In this document: positions 1 to 5,225 of the stretch, piece after piece | How positions within the stretch are numbered: the stretch's first letter is position 1 | Layout: each line of letters starts with the position of its first letter | Notes under the pieces: model-generated | What the model was told of the DNA's origin: nothing | Database searches by the model: none | The model's input: only the letters and a program-made list of their open reading frames with translations | Position numbers and translations under genes: made by a program | DNA from: Chloroflexota bacterium | GTDB lineage: Bacteria > Chloroflexota > Anaerolineae > Promineifilales > Promineifilaceae | Reading direction: 5' to 3' | DNA length: 7,889 nucleotides | Assembly: GCA_024278255.1 (NCBI GenBank) | Contig: JAJRTP010000305.1 | Coordinates: 1-7,889 of the forward strand

Positions 1-1
1 C

Positions 2-799
2 AGTGATTGGCCCACGATTGAACAAGAGCAACAACCCCACGCCACGCACGCCCAAGCAAAACTAACGCGGCAGTTTGTAGAACCGTTTCGGGGACACACG
101 GCCGTAACCGGCATCAATCAGTCAATGCTCAACGGCGTGGAACTGGATGAGATGTTCAGCGCCGCCCTGCGCTGCCACTGGCCGGATTTCACCTCTACGG
201 AACCGCTGCCCCGCGTCCTGCAGATTGATAGCTGGGTAACGTCCCTGGCTGATTTTGCCGCCGTGTCCGATATTGCCACCGCATTTTGGCCGGAACATGA
301 GGTTGTGTGGGATACGGCCGTTACCGAACTCCGCGCCATCTTCCAGGACGGCCGTCTCCTCCAATTCCTCAGCCAAATGCGCGGCCAACCGATTGAGCAA
401 GACATCATCATTATGCCCAATCTGGTCTATCCGGCGCTCAGCCCGGTATTGGCGACCACACAAAACAGCCTTACCCTGCTCCTGCCGCCGCCCAAAGCGG
501 TAGGCGAATCGCCGCCCTGGCCTTATGATGAAGGGGTGGGTTGGGTGACGGCCGTTACCTGCCGCCAGTTAGCCGCATACCTGTTGGCCGATAAACTGGC
601 CGAACTAAACAAGGCACAGCGCAACCTGCTCATCCACGCCATCACCACCCTTTGCCTGGAACAAACCCTGGACGAATTTGAAGGGCAAGCCTATCTACTG
701 CGCACTACCAAAGAACAAAACCTGCCGGAATTACCATCCCTGGTAGAAAAGTTACGGGAGACAAACCCCAACCAATCATTTATCGTGTTGTTTACATAA
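2..799 (+). CDS. Unrecognised protein, C-terminal 265 residues (5' end outside window)
   Basis: The frame is open from base 2 to the TAA at 797-799. The first in-frame ATG at 125 has no convincing ribosome binding site, and the upstream codons read as ordinary protein (..FVEPFRGHTAVTGINQS), so the true start very probably lies outside the window. I recognise no family. The visible part is soluble-looking, with no signal peptide or membrane segment. It is rich in aromatic and acidic residues (WPDF, WPEHEVVW), has a mid-region IIIMPNLVYPALSPVLA and a helical C-terminal third (LAELNKAQRNLLIHAITTL, then an acidic stretch). It carries four ACGGCCGT palindromes (98, 314, 348, 548) that encode TAV or DGR. 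Only 15 bp separate it from the enoyl-CoA hydratase gene, so the two are probably cotranscribed, but this does not reveal a function. Coding status is sure; identity is unknown. Confidence 0.8.
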   Translation, partial: SDWPTIEQEQQPHATHAQAKLTRQFVEPFRGHTAVTGINQSMLNGVELDEMFSAALRCHWPDFTSTEPLPRVLQIDSWVTSLADFAAVSDIATAFWPEHEVVWDTAVTELRAIFQDGRLLQFLSQMRGQPIEQDIIIMPNLVYPALSPVLATTQNSLTLLLPPPKAVGESPPWPYDEGVGWVTAVTCRQLAAYLLADKLAELNKAQRNLLIHAITTLCLEQTLDEFEGQAYLLRTTKEQNLPELPSLVEKLRETNPNQSFIVLFT

Positions 800-801
800 T
801 C

Positions 802-808
802 GGGAGGA
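802..808 (+). promoter_or_regulatory. Ribosome binding site of the enoyl-CoA hydratase gene
   Basis: GGGAGGA, with the GGAGG core at 803-807, lies 7 nt before the ATG at 815, a near-ideal Shine-Dalgarno position. It fixes the start codon. It sits just after the stop codon of the preceding gene, as expected for a cotranscribed pair. Confidence 0.8.
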
Positions 809-814
809 AGGATT

Positions 815-1588
815 ATGGATTACGAATATATCATCACAAGTACAGACGGCCGTGTCGGAATCGTCCAGTTCAATCGCCCCAAAGCCCTCAATGCCCTGAA
901 TCGGGGGCTGATGTCAGAATTGATGGATGCGCTGGATGCCTTTGACGCCGACGACGACATTGGCTGCATGGTCATCACCGGCAGTGAAAAAGCGTTTGCC
1001 GCCGGGGCGGACATCAAGGAGATGGTCAACGCCACCCCTGCGGCCATGCTGGATAACCCGTTCATTGATTATTGGGACCGCCTGCGCCGCATTGGTAAGC
1101 CGGTAGTCGCTGCCGTGTCCGGCTTTGCTCTGGGCGGCGGCTGCGAATTGGCCATGGCTTGTGACATGATCATTGCCAGCGAGACAGCCCGTTTCGGCCA
1201 GCCGGAAATCAACCTGGGCATTATCCCTGGTGCGGGGGGCACGCAGCGGATGACGCTGGCAGTGGGTAAAGTGCTGGCAATGGATATGGTGTTAAACGGC
1301 CGTTTCCTCACCGCCGAGGAAGCATTGCAGCACGGCCTCATCAATCGCATCGTCCCCACCGAACTGTATCTGGAAGAAGCGGTCAAATTTGCCGCAGAGA
1401 TTGCCGCCCGCGCCCCCGTCGCTCTGCGTTTGGGCAAGGAAGCGGTCAACGCCGTCTACGAGATGCCTTTGCAGGCCGGTCTGGCTCACGAGCGCCGCCT
1501 CTTCTACATGCTTTTCAGTACGGAGGACCAGAAAGAGGGGATGGACGCCTTCATCAACAAACGGCAGCCGGAATGGAAAGGGCAATAA
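815..1588 (+). CDS. Enoyl-CoA hydratase (crotonase family)
   Basis: This is a complete 257-residue protein, the normal length for a single-domain crotonase. The enzyme hydrates trans-2-enoyl-CoA to 3-hydroxyacyl-CoA in beta-oxidation or a related acyl-CoA pathway in the cytosol. Family signatures are intact: KAFAAGADIKEM at residues 59-70, GFALGGGCELAMACD at 103-117, and FGQPEINLGIIPGAGGTQR at 127-145. By ungapped comparison with remembered rat mitochondrial ECHS1, the two catalytic glutamates (rat E144, E164) correspond to E111 and E131. The oxyanion-hole residues (rat A98, G141) correspond to A65 and G108. The C-terminal REGM..F..KR pattern of ECHS1 is also present (KEGMDAFINKR, 241-250). 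Both glutamates favour hydratase activity over isomerase or decarboxylase variants. Chain-length preference cannot be read; a short-chain (crotonyl-CoA) substrate is likely from the resemblance. It follows the upstream gene by 15 bp and converges with the GT87 gene 33 bp away. Confidence 0.95.
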   Translation: MDYEYIITSTDGRVGIVQFNRPKALNALNRGLMSELMDALDAFDADDDIGCMVITGSEKAFAAGADIKEMVNATPAAMLDNPFIDYWDRLRRIGKPVVAAVSGFALGGGCELAMACDMIIASETARFGQPEINLGIIPGAGGTQRMTLAVGKVLAMDMVLNGRFLTAEEALQHGLINRIVPTELYLEEAVKFAAEIAARAPVALRLGKEAVNAVYEMPLQAGLAHERRLFYMLFSTEDQKEGMDAFINKRQPEWKGQ

Positions 1589-1621
1589 GTTGGCACTGGC
1601 GCTAATCACCAGAAAAAGCAG

Positions 1622-2839
1622 CTATACGGCCGTTAACCGCCCCCGGTTCGCTTGATAATTGGCCCACATCATAGTGGGCAGCAAAAGAAAGGGCAAAGGC
1701 AAATACATAATTGGATGTTCCGTATCCCCCTGCACGGATGCCAGGAACAGCGCCCACATCCCCACAATGCTGCCCAGCAAAATCAGGGCCGTCCACAAAT
1801 CACCGCGCCGCCATTTGCCGCTGATGGCTTTCAAGACCAGAAAGAGGGGGATGTACATGATAATGTAGTTGGTCGTGGCGGTACGCACGACAACCATGTT
1901 AGTGATGATCAGGGTCAGGCTGATGATAATGAGGAACTGGGGAGACGACAGGGGGAGCTGCCACAACTTGCGCCACTGCCAGATGAGATAGGCCATCAGC
2001 AGCAAAATCAAGCCGTTTTCTACCGGTTTGCCCAACCAGGGCCAATAATAGCCCGTTACCACCCACAAAGAGGAGCCGGTAAAGGTATACGCCGGATAAA
2101 ATAACACCTGATCCACAAAACTGAACAACCAGCCAGACAACAGCACAAAAGAGAGGCCAGTCAAGAGCAGCATGGCGGCGATAAAGCTGCCAATGAAATG
2201 CCAACGCCGCTGCCCCACCGCCCAAATCAGCAAGGCAATCACCAGTAAAAAAGTCATCTGCGGCTTGATGGTGGAGAGGGCAAGCAGCAGTCCGGCGGCT
2301 ACATCCCGGTCATGCTTTAAGGCCAGCAGCGCAGCCACCATTGCCAGATAAACCGGCCCGGCAAACTGGCCCAAAATGACGGTGCGGCTGCTGTTGTAAA
2401 AGAAGATGGCCCAGATGAGCGTGATGGCTAATAACCACAGAGGCATTTTCCATTCGACCAGTTTCAAGGTGAGGAGTACGGCCGTAACCACCGACAACAT
2501 CACCAAGGCCAACCACACCGGCTGCGCCCACTCATAACTGAGCCAGGAAATGGGAAGCAAAAAGAAAACGGTGTAGAACGGGTAGACAAAAAGCACCTGG
2601 TCTTCTTCCGGGATGGCGGGACGGCCGTAAATCCCTTCTTGAATCGCCAACGTTGCCGCCTCGGAATACGGGTCAACCCCTTCTTGCCAGAACAACTGCG
2701 CTCCCCGCCAACGCGGGTAAAAATCATTGGCTCCCGGTACTTTAGCGGTAAAAGAATTACGCAAGCCAATCACAACCAGACCGAACAACAGCAAACCAAA
2801 AATAACTACAATCCCATACTTCATCGTGCGCTGCTGCAT
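1622..2839 (-). CDS. GT87-type (DUF2029-like) polytopic membrane glycosyltransferase
   Basis: A 405-residue, very hydrophobic protein with roughly ten membrane-spanning stretches from residue 9 onward. Features of the GT87/DUF2029 class are: an early loop acidic residue in NDFYPRWRGAQLFWQEGVDPYS (D39), then GQFAGPVYLAMVAALLAL (GQ at 157-158), AAGLLLALSTIKPQ (K192-P193), and tail hydrophobic pairs. Characterised members transfer mannose or similar sugars from a polyprenyl-phosphate donor on the outer face of the membrane; here donor and acceptor are unknown. I chose the ATG at 2839, three bases after the stop of the upstream glycosyltransferase gene. A TTG at 2842 and an ATG at 2824 (MKYGIV) are alternatives. 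A purine-rich AGGGGGCGG stretch within the upstream gene's end may serve as the ribosome binding site. The gene ends with the palindrome ACGGCCGT encoding the last residues TAV before TAG. Family assignment is from motifs remembered, not from a search. Confidence 0.8.
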   Translation of the reverse strand: MQQRTMKYGIVVIFGLLLFGLVVIGLRNSFTAKVPGANDFYPRWRGAQLFWQEGVDPYSEAATLAIQEGIYGRPAIPEEDQVLFVYPFYTVFFLLPISWLSYEWAQPVWLALVMLSVVTAVLLTLKLVEWKMPLWLLAITLIWAIFFYNSSRTVILGQFAGPVYLAMVAALLALKHDRDVAAGLLLALSTIKPQMTFLLVIALLIWAVGQRRWHFIGSFIAAMLLLTGLSFVLLSGWLFSFVDQVLFYPAYTFTGSSLWVVTGYYWPWLGKPVENGLILLLMAYLIWQWRKLWQLPLSSPQFLIIISLTLIITNMVVVRTATTNYIIMYIPLFLVLKAISGKWRRGDLWTALILLGSIVGMWALFLASVQGDTEHPIMYLPLPFLLLPTMMWANYQANRGRLTAV

Positions 2840-2842
2840 CAA

Positions 2843-4924
2843 TCAACCGCCCCCTTTTAACGCATACAACGAATAACCGCCTTCTCCAATCATTACCGGC
2901 GTTAAATATTCATTTTGCAAACGGGCTAACATTTCATCTCCTGGTACAAGCCGGTTCCCACCGCTTTCCTGTAGAAAGTTCAACCCCGTTTCAAAAATCA
3001 GCAGATGCGTCACACCCTCATTCCGCCAGGCTTCCACCACCTTGTCCACCGAACCGTAAAGATATTCTGAATGGGCCAATTGATCCAGGAAAATATCCGG
3101 GCGGCAGTCTCGTTCACAATAATAGCTGCGCGGTTCATAGAGGAATAAAATGACCGCATCTGATGGTAATTCATTGATAGCCTGCATTGCCAAATAATGC
3201 CCATTTATGGCCCGTTGCAAGGTAACTTCGCGGCTGTCACGGCCCAACACATAATTGTATGGGGCAGATGACAACAACTGTACGCCCTGAATAATCAGGT
3301 TCAAGAACAGGGCAAACGCCAACGCCAGTCCCACAAATCGCTGCAAGGAAAATTGGGGATGGTCAAACCGGGCCAAGTCCTGCCATAGCCAGGCCAATAC
3401 CGGGCACAAGGCGATAAATGCGGGCAGCAAAAACCGGCTTTGCCACAAATGAGAAGAGGAAATAACACCGGTCATCCAGAAAAGATATTGTATCAGAGCA
3501 AAGAAGAGCAGTTGGAAAAACGGCCGTGGCGCAGACCGGCCCAATTTCGTCACCACATACACCAAAATCAACGGCAAAAATATCAGGAAAAACGGTCCGA
3601 CCGGCCCATCCTGCGTGGCATCCTTCAACCCCAAAGTGATGTCATACGGCAGGCGCAAGAAGGCAATGGGATTAAAGCCAAGCCCGGTACCCGTTTCCGG
3701 AAATGATGCGGCCCGAAATTCATCCCAAAACACGCCGCCAAAAACAAACGGGTACACCGGATTGCCGGTAAAAATCATGTTTTTGATGTACCAGGGCAGG
3801 GCGATCAGGGTGACGGGAATGACGAAAGCGAGCAACGGCCGTATCCCCCGCCGCCACTCCTTCCGAAATTCCCACAAAAGCAGCACCCCGATAATCAGCG
3901 GCGTGATCAAACTGTTATACTTCAAACCCAGCGCCAACCCGGCCAGCGCCCCGCTTAAAACCAGCCAGCGCCAATTTTCCCCTTTTTGCCATTGAAAGAA
4001 AGCCAGCAGCGCCGCCACCTGGTAAAAAGCCAATGGCAAATCGCTGTACGCCTGCGTTGACAAAATGAGCGGCAGCGGCGCAGCCAACAAAAATAAGACG
4101 GCCATCCAGCCCTGTTTCACCCGCAAATAATCACGGGCAATAACGTACACCAAACCGGCCAGCATAAAATAGTAGATGAAGTGCAGCAGTTTGGCCGCCA
4201 CGTCTCCCCTGATAGCCATCGCCAGCATGAACAACATTTCCAGCAAAGCAGGATAATTGAGCGGCGCTATGTCCGTGCCCGGCCGAATTTGCCCGGCTGC
4301 CAGATACAGTTTGGGGCCGGTCAGATGGTACGAGAGGGCGTCCCAACTGAGGGGTGGCAGCAGCGCTTGGAGCAACGCCAAAAACAAAACTACGCCCACA
4401 TAAATCAAAATCAAGGTGGGGGGGCGCGACGGCCGTATCCCCCGCAAAAATCGCCCAGACTTCCAGCCCGTAAGCAGCGTCAACACAATGAGAAGCGCGT
4501 AAAACAGCGCCGGTTGCAGCCATCCCGCCAAACCGAGAAACAACACCAGCAGCCCCAACGCGCCAAAACCCAAACCCAGCCCATACAACAACAACGCCAA
4601 CGCCGACTCAGAATGGATCTTAAGCCAGGTCAGTAGCCATAACCCCACACCCAGTGCCACAAAAGCCAGCCACAACGCCGCCGCTATGTCCAGCAGAGAG
4701 CGCAGCAAGGCCGGAAAAGAAAAAGAGAAATCCAGCCACACGGCCGTATTCTGTGCCAGCGCCAGCGCCTGATCCAGGGAAGACGGCTTCTGCACCACGT
4801 AATAGGCACTCAACACAAAAAACATCCACAGGACAAACAGGGTAACGGCCGTCCATTTCACCCAGGGCGATTGCAGCCAGGCAAATCTGCCAGTATAAAG
4901 TTTGTTTTCCGTTCCATTTAGCAT
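2843..4924 (-). CDS. ArnT/PMT-like (GT39/GT83 superfamily) membrane glycosyltransferase
   Basis: A 693-residue membrane protein. After one N-terminal span (about 22-44) come some ten or more hydrophobic segments up to about residue 550, then a soluble C-terminal domain (about 560-693) probably outside the cell. Superfamily features are LPPLSWDALSYHLTGPKLY at 189-207, with D195 in the place of the catalytic first-loop aspartate; YSDLPLAFYQ at 293-302, with a second acidic residue D295; GLALGLKYNS at 329-338; and PWYIKNMIFTGNPVYPF at 377-393, a typical loop of these enzymes. Such proteins move a sugar from a polyprenyl-phosphate donor to a lipid, glycan or protein; the acceptor here cannot be told. 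The ATG at 4924 has only a weak ribosome binding site. It is the first gene of a two-gene unit with the GT87 gene and is probably driven by the promoter proposed at 4988-5016. The sequence contains five ACGGCCGT copies, three of which encode an R-P dipeptide. Confidence 0.85.
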   Translation of the reverse strand: MLNGTENKLYTGRFAWLQSPWVKWTAVTLFVLWMFFVLSAYYVVQKPSSLDQALALAQNTAVWLDFSFSFPALLRSLLDIAAALWLAFVALGVGLWLLTWLKIHSESALALLLYGLGLGFGALGLLVLFLGLAGWLQPALFYALLIVLTLLTGWKSGRFLRGIRPSRPPTLILIYVGVVLFLALLQALLPPLSWDALSYHLTGPKLYLAAGQIRPGTDIAPLNYPALLEMLFMLAMAIRGDVAAKLLHFIYYFMLAGLVYVIARDYLRVKQGWMAVLFLLAAPLPLILSTQAYSDLPLAFYQVAALLAFFQWQKGENWRWLVLSGALAGLALGLKYNSLITPLIIGVLLLWEFRKEWRRGIRPLLAFVIPVTLIALPWYIKNMIFTGNPVYPFVFGGVFWDEFRAASFPETGTGLGFNPIAFLRLPYDITLGLKDATQDGPVGPFFLIFLPLILVYVVTKLGRSAPRPFFQLLFFALIQYLFWMTGVISSSHLWQSRFLLPAFIALCPVLAWLWQDLARFDHPQFSLQRFVGLALAFALFLNLIIQGVQLLSSAPYNYVLGRDSREVTLQRAINGHYLAMQAINELPSDAVILFLYEPRSYYCERDCRPDIFLDQLAHSEYLYGSVDKVVEAWRNEGVTHLLIFETGLNFLQESGGNRLVPGDEMLARLQNEYLTPVMIGEGGYSLYALKGGG
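3835..3851. repeat. 17-bp direct repeat, copy 1 (extended ACGGCCGT)
   Basis: ACGGCCGTATCCCCCGC occurs here and again at 4429-4445, in the same orientation, both inside the GT39-like gene. On the minus strand each copy encodes R-G-I-R-P (residues 359-363 here). The identity extends 9 bp beyond the palindrome on one side only. Confidence 0.8.
4429..4445. repeat. 17-bp direct repeat, copy 2 (extended ACGGCCGT)
   Basis: Identical to 3835-3851 and in the same orientation. It encodes R-G-I-R-P at residues 161-165 of the GT39-like protein, in a cytoplasmic-looking basic loop between membrane segments. Flanking codons differ between the two copies. Confidence 0.8.
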
Positions 4925-4987
4925 AAAAACTCAATCAAATTGGGGATTCATTAAACCAACATGCTGCCGCAAAGATTGTACCTCATC

Positions 4988-5016
4988 ATCATACGAAATG
5001 AGTACCGGCAATTCAA
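4988..5016 (-). promoter_or_regulatory. Candidate sigma70-type promoter for the glycosyltransferase pair
   Basis: Read on the minus strand: a -35 box TTGAAT (5016-5011; 4 of 6 to TTGACA), a 17-bp spacer, and a -10 box TATGAT (4993-4988; 5 of 6 to TATAAT). Transcription would begin near 4981, giving a leader of about 57 nt before the ATG at 4924. This was found by eye in AT-rich DNA, so chance matches are possible. Confidence 0.4.
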
Positions 5017-5023
5017 TACACTT

Positions 5024-5040
5024 TTGTCATATTTAGACAA
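5024..5040. promoter_or_regulatory. Operator-like inverted repeat TTGTC-N7-GACAA
   Basis: Perfect 5-bp arms flank a 7-bp AT-only centre except for no G or C (ATATTTA). It lies 8 bp upstream of the proposed minus-strand -35 box, between the two divergent promoters, a place typical of regulator sites. No known regulator is assigned; 5-bp arms are short enough to arise by chance. Confidence 0.25.
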
Positions 5041-5064
5041 GTACCGCACATCTGGGAAAGTCTA

Positions 5065-5075
5065 CAGTACTACTG
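5065..5075. promoter_or_regulatory. Operator-like 11-bp dyad CAGTACTACTG
   Basis: CAGTA and TACTG are perfect inverted arms around a single C. It lies in the divergent intergenic region, 25 bp from the other dyad. It is unassigned and may be fortuitous. Confidence 0.2.
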
Positions 5076-5144
5076 CAATCGTGATCATTAACCCCTTTTT
5101 ACGCCAAAATTCACACCTTTTATACCGGATTATTCCACCCATCT

Positions 5145-5153
5145 TGTTATGAT
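5145..5153 (+). promoter_or_regulatory. Candidate extended -10 promoter for the amidase gene
   Basis: TGTTATGAT fits the extended -10 pattern TG-N-TATAAT with one mismatch. No good -35 box is present at 16-18 bp upstream, which is tolerated for extended -10 promoters. The start would be near 5160, giving a leader of about 65 nt before the ATG at 5226. Its -10 core (TATGAT) is the same as that proposed for the opposite direction. Confidence 0.35.
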
Positions 5154-5215
5154 GTCACCCGCAAGAGGCGAAAAACATGATAAAAACACCCCCTGAAAAC
5201 GGGGAACAATGCAGT

Positions 5216-5219
5216 GGAG
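5216..5219 (+). promoter_or_regulatory. Ribosome binding site deciding the amidase start
   Basis: GGAG lies 6 nt before the ATG at 5226. This argues against the in-frame GTG at 5214, which overlaps this site and would add four residues (METI) before the typical signal-peptide start MKYK. Confidence 0.7.
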
Positions 5220-5225
5220 ACAATT

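Larger units (their letters stand above)
4925..5225. other. Divergent intergenic region between the glycosyltransferase unit and the amidase gene
   Basis: This 301-bp stretch is visibly richer in A+T than its neighbours and contains no ACGGCCGT copy. It holds one candidate promoter in each direction. It also holds two dyads: TTGTC-N7-GACAA at 5024-5040 and CAGTA-C-TACTG at 5065-5075. AGTACCG is repeated at 5001-5007 and 5040-5046. A small stem, CCCC-N7-GGGG at 5190-5204, falls in the probable amidase leader. No RNA gene or riboswitch fold was recognised. A 63-codon frame at 4961-5152 has no ribosome binding site and no protein-like pattern, so I do not call it a gene. Confidence 0.6.

Noticed and set aside
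1589..1621. Bidirectional terminator between the convergent genes
   Set aside because: Only a 4-bp CTGG/CCAG pairing can be drawn, and no T-run follows the stem in either direction.
2840..2842. TTG at 2842 as the GT87 start
   Set aside because: It directly abuts the upstream stop codon, and an ATG follows immediately. TTG is the rarer start, though one residue of difference cannot be settled from sequence.
4961..5152. 63-codon plus-strand frame in the intergenic region
   Set aside because: It has no ribosome binding site and no recognisable motif, and it overlaps both candidate promoters. AT-rich DNA of this length readily gives such frames.
5190..5204. CCCC-N7-GGGG stem followed, on the minus strand, by a T-rich run, as a terminator
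   Set aside because: It has only four base pairs, and no minus-strand gene ends upstream of it. At most it is a weak leader hairpin of the amidase transcript.
5214..5225. GTG at 5214 as the amidase start
   Set aside because: It would overlap the GGAG ribosome binding site and put METI before a typical signal peptide start. The ATG at 5226 has ideal spacing.
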